A stretch of DNA of 6,181 nt from Demequinaceae bacterium UBA4004 (GTDB lineage: Bacteria; Actinomycetota; Actinomycetes; Actinomycetales; Demequinaceae), in contig DGBM01000210.1 of NCBI GenBank assembly GCA_002384765.1, positions 7,270-13,450 on the forward strand. The letters are read 5' to 3'. A program made the translations under genes and the position numbers. Within the stretch, counting starts at the first letter, position 1. Each line of letters starts with the position of its first letter. Below the pieces are notes generated by a model that ran no database searches, was not told the DNA's origin, and worked only from the letters and a program-made list of their open reading frames with translations. Of the stretch, positions 1 through 5,908 are shown piece by piece.

Positions 1-816
1 CCGACCGTCCCAGCGCTGCACCAGCGCTGACGATGCGAGGCTCGCGTCGGCCTGCTCGATGTCCTCAGCGGTGAGGTTGCCGTCGGGCCCGGAGGGTACG
101 AGCGTGGCCACGCGAACGAGTCCGCCGTCTGGCGAGACCAGTGCTGGCTCAACGCTCAACCGGACCTCGTCGCCGGGCGGTGCTGGCGGCGCGGCGTTCG
201 AGCCCGTGCGGACCTCGAAGACCCCGGTGGCAACGCCTTCACCGAGCGCCGCAAGCTGCGTGACCCGGTACCACCCATCGGACAAGCCATCGGTGCTCAT
301 GAGCGTCGACGGACCCGGCCGACCGGGAACCGCGCCCAGTCCGATGGCGGCGACGGCCTCAAGCCGGGATGTCACCGTCCCGACGCATCCCCACTCGACA
401 AGACACAACCCCACCTCGCCGGCCGGGCGCCATTCCGCGCCGTCCCACCGTTCGAGCTCCGCCGCGACCCCGAACGTCAGGCCATTGTCAGCGTTCGCGT
501 GGAGCACGACGGTCACCACGTCGCCGGGCGTGACCCTGTCCGGGACTACCTGCATCTCGACAGGTCGGCTTGGTTCCGGCGGCGGAGAAACCATCGTTGC
601 CGGGTCCGAGGATCCACCCCAGGGCCGCATCACAAGCGCGGCGGCCAGGATTGCAACGAACACGCCCGCCGTCGTGCCCACGCGTACCAGTGCTCGCCGT
701 CGCTTTGCCTTCCGCATCACCGCGTCAGGGTCAACGACGATCGTGGGTGCGGCATGAGCGAGCCGGTCACGCAGGGCGTCCGCATCGCCAACGGGCGTGC
801 TGTGGCGGGCGATCAT
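1..816 (-). CDS. Single-pass membrane protein coupled to the ECF sigma factor; tandem extracellular domains; partial (3' end off window)
   Basis: The reading frame is open from the ATG at 816 to base 1, giving 272 codons with no stop, so the C-terminus is missing. It has no ORF-caller support because it runs off the edge, but an exact ATGA overlap with the sigma gene and a strong ribosome binding site fix the start. Residues 1-43 are cytoplasmic and end in a basic stretch (RKAKRRR, 35-41). Residues about 44-63 form one hydrophobic helix, followed by a Pro/Ser-rich linker (70-86). About 86-203 looks like a beta-rich, Ig-like extracellular domain with VTPGD and LERWDG motifs and a cysteine pair (C138, C144) that could form a disulfide. 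From about 216 a second copy begins (VSPDGG, VQRWDG). The N-in, C-out topology and coupling to a SigE-family sigma factor suggest a sensor or anti-sigma-like partner. That role is inferred: no anti-sigma domain (ZAS or similar) is recognisable. Confidence 0.85.
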   Translation of the reverse strand, partial: MIARHSTPVGDADALRDRLAHAAPTIVVDPDAVMRKAKRRRALVRVGTTAGVFVAILAAALVMRPWGGSSDPATMVSPPPEPSRPVEMQVVPDRVTPGDVVTVVLHANADNGLTFGVAAELERWDGAEWRPAGEVGLCLVEWGCVGTVTSRLEAVAAIGLGAVPGRPGPSTLMSTDGLSDGWYRVTQLAALGEGVATGVFEVRTGSNAAPPAPPGDEVRLSVEPALVSPDGGLVRVATLVPSGPDGNLTAEDIEQADASLASSALVQRWDGR

Positions 817-1343
817 CGTGTGCTCCTTCCTGGTGGGGTGGGCCCCGAGGGCTCGGCGAGCAACTCGCGCAGTCGGGCGAGCCCGCGGGAGGCGGTCGAC
901 TTGACGGTGCCGACTGACACGCCTAGTTCCGCCGCAGTGTCCGCCTCGCTGAGGTCCAGCACGTGACGCAGCACCACGACGCGACGTTGCTGCGGAGGCA
1001 GCGCGCGCAGCGCCCGGCCAAGCAGATCCCTCTCAGCGCGTGCAGCCGCGCCGTCATCGGCTGATGGCTCAGGCATGGCGAGAGGTGCGGTCAGTGCCTC
1101 TCGGCGACCCTTGCGCCACCCGTCGATTCGCGCGTTGCTGAGGATGCGCCGCGTGTAGGCCACCGGGTCGTCGTTTCTCACCCGCGCCCACGCCAAGTAG
1201 GTGCGCAGTAGCGCGTGTTGAAGGAGATCCTCGGCGCGCACCGGATCGCCGCACAGGTACCAGGCCACGCGCCCCAACTCGGGCGACGCGGCACGCACGA
1301 ATGCGCTGAACTCGGCATCGGCGTCAACCCGTCCGGCCGTCAT
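813..1343 (-). CDS. ECF RNA polymerase sigma factor, SigE (Streptomyces-type) family
   Basis: This 176-residue protein is a group 4 (ECF) sigma factor that would direct RNA polymerase to a small regulon. Sigma region 2 covers about residues 11-80 (FSAFVRAASPELGRVAWYL, then the AEDLLQHALLRTYLAW segment typical of the -10 contact helix). An Ala/Pro-rich linker follows (81-103), and region 4 covers about 107-163, with LPPQQRRVVVLRH and the helix-turn-helix LGVSVGTVKSTASRGLARLR. The motifs fit the SigE-family (TIGR02983-like) group from actinobacteria. An upstream GTG at 1412 would add 23 residues, but its only purine-rich stretch is one base away. The ATG at 1343 has GAGGAG nine bases upstream and begins at the usual family N-terminus, so I chose it. 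Its stop overlaps the start of the membrane protein by four bases, which implies joint expression and a functional link. Confidence 0.93.
   Translation of the reverse strand: MTAGRVDADAEFSAFVRAASPELGRVAWYLCGDPVRAEDLLQHALLRTYLAWARVRNDDPVAYTRRILSNARIDGWRKGRREALTAPLAMPEPSADDGAAARAERDLLGRALRALPPQQRRVVVLRHVLDLSEADTAAELGVSVGTVKSTASRGLARLRELLAEPSGPTPPGRSTR
823..830 (-). promoter_or_regulatory. Ribosome binding site of the membrane protein gene
   Basis: GGAAGGAG lies six bases before the ATG at 816, inside the last codons of the sigma factor gene. It supports this start and independent or coupled re-initiation at the ATGA overlap. Confidence 0.75.
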
Positions 1344-1352
1344 GACGACGGA

Positions 1353-1358
1353 CTCCTC
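1353..1358 (-). promoter_or_regulatory. Ribosome binding site that decides the sigma factor start
   Basis: GAGGAG sits nine bases before the ATG at 1343. No comparable site at a usable distance precedes the in-frame GTG at 1412, so the shorter protein is preferred. Confidence 0.65.
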
Positions 1359-1408
1359 AGGCGGGCGCGGGGGCAACTGTTCCGGCAAATCGACTCTCAC
1401 GATTCCTC

Positions 1409-1438
1409 TCACACCCCTTCAACGGATCAGAGGTGTGA
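1409..1438 (-). repeat. Inverted repeat flanking the ECF-like -10
   Basis: Plus-strand TCACACC (1409-1415) and GGTGTGA (1432-1438) are perfect 7-base inverted repeats separated by 16 bases. The candidate CGTT -10 lies in the interval. The arrangement could be an operator for a dimeric regulator or a hairpin in the leader RNA. A short second palindrome, GTTGA-G-TCAAC, lies just upstream at 1442-1452. Confidence 0.4.
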
Positions 1439-1445
1439 AAGGTTG
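1421..1445 (-). promoter_or_regulatory. Candidate ECF-type promoter of the sigma factor operon
   Basis: On the minus strand CAACC (1445-1441) is followed after 16 bases by CGTT (1424-1421), resembling the AAC / CGT elements of many ECF promoters. It lies about 80 bases before the sigma start and could be read by the sigma factor itself. A sigma-70-like -35 (TTGACT, 1451-1446) overlaps it but has no good -10. The match is by eye, so confidence is moderate. Confidence 0.4.
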
Positions 1446-1514
1446 AGTCAACTCACGACGCGCGGCCTGGAGCGAAACCGTCCACACGCGACCCCACTGC
1501 CGCGCACCCCGCTC

Positions 1515-2132
1515 CTAGCCGCGGAAGGAAGCGGCGTGGCGACGCGTCGCCCAGGCAACCACCTGGGTGCGGCGCTGAAGACCCATCTTCGACAACACGG
1601 ACGTCACGTGATTCTTGACGGTCTTCTCGGCAATCCCAAGCTCATCGCCAATCTCACGATTCGCCAGGCCCTGCCCCACGAGCTCGACCACGCGGCGCTC
1701 CATGGGCGTCAGACGCCCCAGCACCTCGTCGTCGCGTACCCGGATGTGCTGGCCGTGCTCCTTGCCGGTAGCCGCCAGGCGCACCGCCTCGACCACTTGC
1801 TGAGAGCCCGCAGTCTTGGGAAGGAACATGTCGGCGCCAGCGGTGCGGGCGGCACTGCGAGCCTCGTCATCGTCGTAGGACGTGAGGACGATGATGTGGC
1901 AGTCGGGAAGGGTGCGGCGCACGTGGGCGATCAGCTCCAGGCCCGTGCCGTCGGGAAGACGCAGATCCGAGAGGACCACGTCGGGACGCACCGCATCTGC
2001 GCGACGGACCGCTTGCGCGACCGTTCCGGCCTCTGCGACCACCTCGATGCCTTCAGCGCGATCAAGGATGTCGCAGATGCCACGGCGTACGACCTCGTGG
2101 TCGTCCAGTACAAGAACCCTGACATTGCTCAT
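1515..2132 (-). CDS. NarL/FixJ-family response regulator, DevR/DosR-like
   Basis: This 205-residue two-domain response regulator is a DNA-binding transcription factor controlled by phosphorylation. The receiver domain (about 3-120) has the acidic pair D10-D11, phospho-acceptor D56 (VVLSDLRLPDGTG), T84 and K106. The LuxR-type helix-turn-helix (about 139-200) runs LTPMERRVVELVGQG... to a recognition helix AEKTVKNHVTSVLSKMG and RRTQ. The recognition-helix residues K170, K173 and N174 correspond to the Lys/Lys/Asn that contact GGGAC in mycobacterial DosR (family knowledge), and the GAEAGTVAQA-like and LPDGTG stretches also resemble DevR. The ATG at 2132 has no clear ribosome binding site but has a -10 at the leaderless distance. 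No histidine kinase gene is in the window, so the partner is elsewhere or missing. The call as response regulator is near certain; true DosR orthology is not proven. Confidence 0.95.
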   Translation of the reverse strand: MSNVRVLVLDDHEVVRRGICDILDRAEGIEVVAEAGTVAQAVRRADAVRPDVVLSDLRLPDGTGLELIAHVRRTLPDCHIIVLTSYDDDEARSAARTAGADMFLPKTAGSQQVVEAVRLAATGKEHGQHIRVRDDEVLGRLTPMERRVVELVGQGLANREIGDELGIAEKTVKNHVTSVLSKMGLQRRTQVVAWATRRHAASFRG

Positions 2133-2138
2133 GACCTA

Positions 2139-2144
2139 AGGCTA
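2139..2144 (-). promoter_or_regulatory. -10 element of the response regulator gene, predicted leaderless start
   Basis: TAGCCT fits TANNNT, and its last base is seven bases before the A of the ATG at 2132. Transcription would therefore begin at or next to the start codon. No recognisable -35 exists at the right distance (CGAACG), as expected if an activator is needed. Confidence 0.5.
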
Positions 2145-2151
2145 ACCCGGG

Positions 2152-2162
2152 GTCCCAGGGAC
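2152..2162. repeat. Short palindrome GTCCC-A-GGGAC, possible secondary half-sites
   Basis: This 5-1-5 perfect inverted repeat contains the same GGGAC core as the DosR-like box, facing outward, and sits between that box and the -10 (24 bases from core to core). It may be a second weak binding site, or simply part of a GC-rich spacer. Confidence 0.35.
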
Positions 2163-2163
2163 G

Positions 2164-2183
2164 TTCGGGGCTAAGGTCCCGGG
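2164..2183 (-). promoter_or_regulatory. DosR-box-like palindrome upstream of the response regulator gene
   Basis: The plus-strand 20-mer matches the published mycobacterial DosR consensus (TTSGGGACTWWAGTCCCSAA) at 16 of 20 positions; on the minus strand it contains GGGAC, then TTAG, then CCCCGAA. Its centre lies 41.5 bases upstream of the predicted start at 2132, the usual position for an activator overlapping the -35. Autoregulation by the adjacent DosR-like protein is inferred. GC-rich background makes partial matches more likely by chance. Confidence 0.5.
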
Positions 2184-2254
2184 TCCTACGAGGAATCGTG
2201 GGGCGCGGGGGTGGAAGTCCTGGGCGAGGCGCTGGGTCGGACGTCCGGGGAGTC

Positions 2255-3199
2255 CTAGTACCGGACGGGTCTAGGCACCAATCTGCGCTGGCAGCGGGCA
2301 CACCAGTGCGTGGAACGGCCGCCGATGCGCTCACGCGAGATCGCTCCACCACACCGCTGGCACGGCTGACCACCACGACCGTAGGCGGCCAAGTCCCGTG
2401 AGAAATATCCCGACTCGCCGTTGACGTTGACGTACAGCGCGTCGAAGCTGGTACCGCCTTGCGCGAGGGCTCGCGTCATCACGGCCCGCACTGCTGCCAG
2501 GAGGCCGCGGGCCTGGGAGGCGGAGAGGGCATGGGCTGGCCGCTGGGGGTGGATGCGGGCGGCCCACAGCGCCTCGTCCGCGTAGATGTTGCCGACTCCG
2601 CTCACCACCGTCTGGTCGAGGAGTACTTGCTTGATGCCGCGGGATCCTCGCCGCATTCGGGAAACGATGCGCGCGTCATCGGCGGCCGGGTCGAGGGCGT
2701 CTCTGGCAATGTGGGTCACCGTCCACGGAACGGCCGCCAGGGCGCTGCCGTGGCCTCCCGGGAGCGCATCGGGCGTGGCGCGCATCGGCTCGGCGACCAG
2801 GTAGCCGAACGTGCGCTGATCCAGAAAGTCCAGCGTGCGCACGCCGTCGGGCGATTCCAGGCGCAACCGCGCCCGGCAGTGGCTGTGCGGCTCGGGCGCC
2901 TCGCCTTCACACACGCGGAACTGTCCCGACATGCCCAGGTGGGCGCTGAGCGCCATGGCGGGCAGTTGCTCGCCGGCGCCGGCGTCCTCCGCCTCCACGA
3001 GCGGAAACCACAGGAATTTGCCGCGCCGCACGGCGGCACCCAGCACCATGCCGTGCAGCTGCATCGCGAACTCGCCCTCACCCCCCGGCTGGAGGCGGAC
3101 GCATGACGGTCGAAAGACCTGCACGCCCGTGACGGTGTAACCCACGACCAGGTCCGCAAGCCCGGAGCGGACCGTCTCGACCTCCGGAAGTTCGGGCAC
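2255..3199 (-). CDS. mutM: Formamidopyrimidine-DNA glycosylase (Fpg/MutM)
   Basis: This is a base-excision repair enzyme that removes 8-oxoguanine and formamidopyrimidines and nicks the abasic site by beta,delta-elimination. The start is GTG at 3199, giving the required N-terminus (V)PELPEVETV, in which P2 becomes the catalytic N-terminal proline and E3 the catalytic glutamate. Other features are K61 (RRGKFLW), the void-filling Met in HLGMSGQ (M90), and the Arg of DQRTFG. The H2TH segment is about 182-222 (GIKQVLLDQTVVSGVGNIYADEA), and a C-terminal zinc finger has C280, C283, C300 and C303. At 314 residues it is longer than the E. coli enzyme (269), with an Ala/Gly/Glu-rich insertion near 68-80. 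The GTG shares its G with the rnc TAG stop, so translation is coupled. The frame stays open upstream through rnc, but that extension is a shadow. Confidence 0.97.
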   Translation of the reverse strand: MPELPEVETVRSGLADLVVGYTVTGVQVFRPSCVRLQPGGEGEFAMQLHGMVLGAAVRRGKFLWFPLVEAEDAGAGEQLPAMALSAHLGMSGQFRVCEGEAPEPHSHCRARLRLESPDGVRTLDFLDQRTFGYLVAEPMRATPDALPGGHGSALAAVPWTVTHIARDALDPAADDARIVSRMRRGSRGIKQVLLDQTVVSGVGNIYADEALWAARIHPQRPAHALSASQARGLLAAVRAVMTRALAQGGTSFDALYVNVNGESGYFSRDLAAYGRGGQPCQRCGGAISRERIGGRSTHWCARCQRRLVPRPVRY

Positions 3200-3894
3200 T
3201 ATGAGGCGGCGAGAACGCCGTGAGCGACCTCGGCGGCCTCTTGCTCTGCGACCTTCTTGGACGGACCGGTACCCGTGCCGCGGGCGATGCCGTCGACGAG
3301 GACGGTGGCGGTAAAGGTGCGGGCGTGGTCCGGGCCCTCTCCGGTGACCTCGTAGACCGGCCCGGGCAGGCCGGACGCGGAGCATGCCTCTTGGAGGGCC
3401 GTCTTCCAGTCGAGGGCGTCGCCGGCCGTGGAGGCCCTGACCAGGGAGGGGCCGACGAGCCGCAGGATGACGTCGCGGGACACGTCGATCCCGTGGGTCA
3501 GGTAGACCGCACCGAACACGGCCTCGAGGCTGTCGCAGAGGATCGAATCCTTGTCGTTGCCCCCTGTCGCCACCTCGCCCTTGCCAAGCAACACAAACGA
3601 GCCCAGCCCGATCTCGCGGGCGACGACGGCGAGGGCACGCTGGGACACACACGACGCACGGATCTTCGCGAGGTCGCCCTCGGGCAGGTCGGGATGGTCG
3701 CGGTACAGGCGGTCGGTGACGACGATGCCGAGCACGGAGTCGCCGAGGAACTCAAGGCGCTCGTTGGTGGGAAGGCCGCCGTTTTCGTAGGCGAAAGACC
3801 TGTGGGTGAGCGACAACACCAGCAGCTCGGGGTCGATAGCGACACCGAGCCGCTCAGTAAGAATGGCCGCCGCTTCGGGGCCGGGAGCACTCAC
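3199..3894 (-). CDS. rnc: Ribonuclease III
   Basis: This 231-residue enzyme cleaves double-stranded RNA in rRNA precursors and some mRNAs. The endonuclease domain spans about 5-150, with the signature [10 protein letters not shown] (44-53). Metal-binding and catalytic residues are E45, E48, D52, D121 and E124 ([10 protein letters not shown]). The double-stranded RNA binding domain spans about 160-229 and ends in [19 protein letters not shown], the usual KKxAE..AA pattern. I chose the GTG at 3894, 20 bases after the rpmF stop, because it gives the family length. Longer versions would translate rpmF out of frame. No clear ribosome binding site precedes it, and the start region can fold. The stop overlaps the mutM GTG by one base. 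Order rpmF-rnc-mutM is standard for actinobacteria. Confidence 0.96.
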   Translation of the reverse strand: MSAPGPEAAAILTERLGVAIDPELLVLSLTHRSFAYENGGLPTNERLEFLGDSVLGIVVTDRLYRDHPDLPEGDLAKIRASCVSQRALAVVAREIGLGSFVLLGKGEVATGGNDKDSILCDSLEAVFGAVYLTHGIDVSRDVILRLVGPSLVRASTAGDALDWKTALQEACSASGLPGPVYEVTGEGPDHARTFTATVLVDGIARGTGTGPSKKVAEQEAAEVAHGVLAAS

Positions 3895-3929
3895 GGTATG
3901 ACCGAGAGGAGGCCCTAAGCCTCGTGCTC
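3885..3929 (-). other. Possible three-way RNA junction at the rpmF/rnc boundary
   Basis: In the minus-strand transcript GAGCAC (3929-3924) can pair with GTGCTC (3890-3885). Inside, GAGGC (3923-3919) pairs with GCCTC (3913-3909), and CGGT (3904-3901) pairs with ACCG (3897-3894). The rpmF stop lies in the first hairpin and the rnc GTG begins at the last base of the second. It may affect rnc translation. The helices are short (6, 5 and 4 pairs), so the structure is tentative. Confidence 0.3.
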
Positions 3930-4109
3930 GGTGCGCAGCGCCTCGGCGTACTGGCGACCGTTGTACGCGCCGCAGGCCGGGCAGGCCGCGTGCGACAGCT
4001 TGTCTGCCTTGCACGAAGGGCACGTCGTGAGGTTGGCAGCAGTCGTCTTCCACTGCGAACGACGCGAGCGGGTGTTGCTGCGCGACATCTTGCGCTTGGG
4101 AACAGCCAC
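3915..4109 (-). CDS. rpmF: 50S ribosomal protein bL32
   Basis: This 64-residue basic protein of the large ribosomal subunit begins [20 protein letters not shown], the bL32 hallmark. A four-cysteine zinc ribbon follows, with C30, C33, C43 and C46, so this is the zinc-binding (C+) form. The start is GTG at 4109, two bases after the DUF177 stop, with purine-rich AAGGAAGAGAG upstream (4127-4117). DUF177/yceD next to rpmF is a widely conserved pair, and the spacing implies one transcript with translational coupling. Confidence 0.97.
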   Translation of the reverse strand: MAVPKRKMSRSNTRSRRSQWKTTAANLTTCPSCKADKLSHAACPACGAYNGRQYAEALRTEHEA

Positions 4110-4111
4110 GG

Positions 4112-4693
4112 CTAACTCTCTTCCTTGTTAGACAGCTCGATGCTGTCTTTCACACTTTCTAGTGCCGACCAACGAGGGTCGAGTATCTCATGGGCGTGGT
4201 CCGGATCGTTCGCGAGCCGCGCGCCACATTGGTCGCACAGCCCCGGACAGTCCGGGTCACACAATGGGGTGAACGGCAGGCTGGTGACCACCGCATCCCT
4301 GACAACGCCCTCAAAGTCGATGCTTTCGCCGTCGAATTCGAACACGTCGTCCGAGTCGTCACCGTCTTCACGCGGGGCGTCAGGGTAGAGAAACAGCCCC
4401 TGCACTGGAACCTCGAGGTCGAGTTTCACCTCATCCAGACAGCGACCGCACTCCCCCGTCGCTTGCGCTGCGAAGGTGCCGCTGACCCATATTCCGTCAG
4501 TCACCACCTCGCACTGAACGTTCAGTGTCGCGGCGGCTCCCGCTGGAACCCCAATCACGTCAGTGCCAAGGGCCTCGGCGACCGTCAATTCACGGGAGTA
4601 CTCGCGATGAGTACCTGGCCTGTGCACCAAGTCACGCACGTGAATGCGAAATTCGGTGTCGGCTCCGGGAGTGTGTTTCACACGCTCCTCCAT
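4112..4693 (-). CDS. DUF177 (YceD-like) cysteine-rich protein
   Basis: This acidic protein of 193 residues belongs to the DUF177/YceD family, found immediately upstream of rpmF in most bacteria and linked to large-subunit rRNA accumulation in bacteria and plastids (family knowledge). It has a CGRC-type pair at C82/C85 ([10 protein letters not shown]), an acidic stretch around 108-128, and a second cluster C145, C149, C153, C156 ([14 protein letters not shown]) that likely binds zinc. It ends in [10 protein letters not shown]..., typical of the family. The ATG at 4693 is used here, but a GTG at 4681 with GGAGGAG just upstream (4691-4685) is a serious alternative that would remove four residues. 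A promoter between coaD and this gene suggests it heads its own transcript. Confidence 0.93.
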   Translation of the reverse strand: MEERVKHTPGADTEFRIHVRDLVHRPGTHREYSRELTVAEALGTDVIGVPAGAAATLNVQCEVVTDGIWVSGTFAAQATGECGRCLDEVKLDLEVPVQGLFLYPDAPREDGDDSDDVFEFDGESIDFEGVVRDAVVTSLPFTPLCDPDCPGLCDQCGARLANDPDHAHEILDPRWSALESVKDSIELSNKEES

Positions 4694-4717
4694 GTCCTAA
4701 CGGTCCGTGGGGACCTC

Positions 4718-4740
4718 GGCCCGGTAGTGACCGGCGGGCC
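4718..4740 (-). other. Hairpin between coaD and DUF177 (5' leader or weak terminator)
   Basis: CCGGT (4721-4725) and ACCGG (4730-4734) pair around a 4-base loop, and GGC/GCC extend the stem after an internal bulge. It begins almost at the predicted transcript start, so it may cap the 5' end of the DUF177 mRNA. It could instead act as a U-less coaD terminator. Confidence 0.35.
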
Positions 4741-4748
4741 AGCAGACG

Positions 4749-4778
4749 ATCTTACGCGATTGGATGCCGTGAACTCAA
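4749..4778 (-). promoter_or_regulatory. Sigma-70-type promoter of DUF177-rpmF-rnc-mutM
   Basis: TTGAGT (4778-4773) and TAAGAT (4754-4749) are separated by 18 bases, directly after the coaD stop. The predicted start is near 4742, giving a leader of about 50 bases. It allows expression of the ribosomal and repair genes independently of rsmD-coaD. Confidence 0.5.
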
Positions 4779-4787
4779 GCCGGGCCG

Positions 4788-5270
4788 CTAGTTCTCGCGG
4801 CGGAGGGCTTCCAACACGGCGGTTTCGACATCCGGCGGAACATAATCCGAGATGTCTCCGCCGTGCCTGGCCACGTCACGGATGAGCGAAGAGGCGATGT
4901 GTGACAGAGCGCTGTCTCCCGTCAGGAAGACTGTCTCGACGCCGCTCAGGGAGCGATTCATCAGCGCCATGGGACGTTCGACGTCGTAGTCGGCGCCGCC
5001 GCGCAGACCCTTCACGATCGCCACCGCTCCCTGCGCTTCGCAGAAGTCCACCAGCAGGCCGTCCGTCGATGCGACGTCGATGCCGTCAACGTGAGACACG
5101 GCCAGGTGGGCCAAGCGCACACGAACGTCCACGTCGAGCAGGGGCGCCTTGGTCGAGTTGTGTGCCACCGCGATCACCACGCGGTCAAACAGCTGCCGCG
5201 CGCGGACGGCGATGTCGACGTGACCCAGGGTGATCGGGTCGAAGGATCCTGGAAACACAACTGTGGCCAT
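4788..5270 (-). CDS. coaD: Pantetheine-phosphate adenylyltransferase
   Basis: This cytoplasmic enzyme transfers AMP from ATP to 4'-phosphopantetheine, giving dephospho-CoA, the penultimate step of coenzyme A synthesis. The 160-residue length is exactly typical. It starts MATVVFPGSFDPITLGH, containing the nucleotidyltransferase TxGH motif (T14, G16, H17). K41 (NSTKAP), K87 and R90 (IVKGLRGGADYDVE), and the C-terminal SSLIRD motif (S127, S128, R131) complete the active-site set. A longer frame up to 5372 overlaps rsmD and does not resemble CoaD, so the ATG at 5270 is the start. It lies ten bases after the rsmD stop, with only a weak AGG upstream, so coupling to rsmD is likely. Confidence 0.97.
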   Translation of the reverse strand: MATVVFPGSFDPITLGHVDIAVRARQLFDRVVIAVAHNSTKAPLLDVDVRVRLAHLAVSHVDGIDVASTDGLLVDFCEAQGAVAIVKGLRGGADYDVERPMALMNRSLSGVETVFLTGDSALSHIASSLIRDVARHGGDISDYVPPDVETAVLEALRREN

Positions 5271-5280
5271 AGACGGCAAC

Positions 5281-5832
5281 CTATCGCACGCACTCGGCGA
5301 AGTAGACGGTGGTGTCGCCGTATGCCTTGCTTTGCACCACGCGCAGGCCGTGTGGCCATTCTGGGGTGCCACGGCGGGAGGACATTTCGAGGACGACGGT
5401 GGCGAGCGTGGGCAGTCGCGTCACGAGCGCTTCCAGGACGGGGGCAAGGTCGCCCTCGGCGATGTCGTAGGGCGGGTCGAGGAACGCGATGTTCCACTGC
5501 GCCGTCGCGCGCTTCAGGTACGGTAGCGCCCGTTCGCGCACTACGGAGGCCCGTGTGCCCAGGCCAAGCCCTTTGATGTTTGACTCGATCACCCGCACGG
5601 CCGGTGTAGCGGATTCGACGAAGGTCGCATCGGCCGCTCCCCTGCTCAGCGCCTCAATGCCGAGCGCGCCCGAGCCGGCGAACAGGTCCACCACGTGGGC
5701 ACCGCGTAGGGCGTCGGCGTGATCGAGCCGCGAGAAGATGGCTTCGCGCACACGGTCCGATGTGGGCCGTGTCCCTGACTTGGGCACCGCCAGTTGCCGG
5801 CCGCCGACCTCGCCCGCGATGATGCGTGTCAT
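5281..5832 (-). CDS. rsmD: 16S rRNA (guanine(966)-N(2))-methyltransferase
   Basis: This SAM-dependent methyltransferase (183 residues) modifies G966 (E. coli numbering) of 16S rRNA, next to the ribosomal P site. The N-terminus MTRIIAGEVGGRQL and the TRPTSDRVREAIFSRL segment (21-36) are typical of RsmD. The SAM-binding glycine loop is VDLFAGSGALGIEALSRGA (48-66), an acidic strand end follows at E73 (FVES), and the amino-methyltransferase catalytic motif DPPY is at 119-122. It begins the coaD-containing block. The ATG at 5832 has no ribosome binding site but has a -10 at the leaderless distance. Confidence 0.96.
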   Translation of the reverse strand: MTRIIAGEVGGRQLAVPKSGTRPTSDRVREAIFSRLDHADALRGAHVVDLFAGSGALGIEALSRGAADATFVESATPAVRVIESNIKGLGLGTRASVVRERALPYLKRATAQWNIAFLDPPYDIAEGDLAPVLEALVTRLPTLATVVLEMSSRRGTPEWPHGLRVVQSKAYGDTTVYFAECVR

Positions 5833-5838
5833 GCAGGT

Positions 5839-5866
5839 AGCGTACGGCGGGAGTTAGTGAACGCAA
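5839..5866 (-). promoter_or_regulatory. Promoter of rsmD-coaD, predicted leaderless
   Basis: TACGCT (5844-5839) fits TANNNT and is separated by six bases from the rsmD ATG, so the transcript would start at the A of ATG. TTGCGT (5866-5861) is a possible -35 with a 16-base spacer. The lack of any ribosome binding site fits a leaderless mRNA. Confidence 0.5.
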
Positions 5867-5875
5867 ATGGGCGCA

Positions 5876-5908
5876 CCCCTGGCCATGGCGCTGCGCCAAC
5901 CGCAGGGG
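5876..5908. repeat. Nested inverted repeats upstream of rsmD
   Basis: CCCCTG (5876-5881) pairs with CAGGGG (5903-5908), and inside it TGGCG (5886-5890) pairs with CGCCA (5894-5898) around a 3-base loop. It lies just upstream of the rsmD -35 and could be a terminator for transcription from the right. Confidence 0.4.

Noticed and set aside
59..757. 232-codon plus-strand open frame
   Set aside because: It is antisense to the membrane protein gene, which has a strong ribosome binding site, a transmembrane helix and an operon overlap. The plus-strand product is Ser/Thr/Pro-rich without recognisable features.
1215..2174. 319-codon plus-strand open frame
   Set aside because: It is antisense to the response regulator and sigma genes, both with clear family motifs. 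Its translation shows no domain, and long antisense frames are expected at this GC content.
3200..3652. N-terminal extension giving a 465-residue MutM
   Set aside because: The extra residues are rnc read in another frame (Arg-rich, no domain), and MutM needs its proline directly after the start residue, which the GTG at 3199 provides.
3220..3918. 232-codon plus-strand open frame
   Set aside because: It is the antisense shadow of rnc, which has all its catalytic residues and an RNA-binding domain.
3895..4053. N-terminal extension of RNase III to an upstream ATG
   Set aside because: It would translate most of rpmF out of frame and exceed the family length. The GTG at 3894 fits the domain boundary.
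5271..5372. 34-residue N-terminal extension of CoaD
   Set aside because: It overlaps the end of rsmD, and CoaD proteins begin directly at the MATVVFPGSFDP-type strand.
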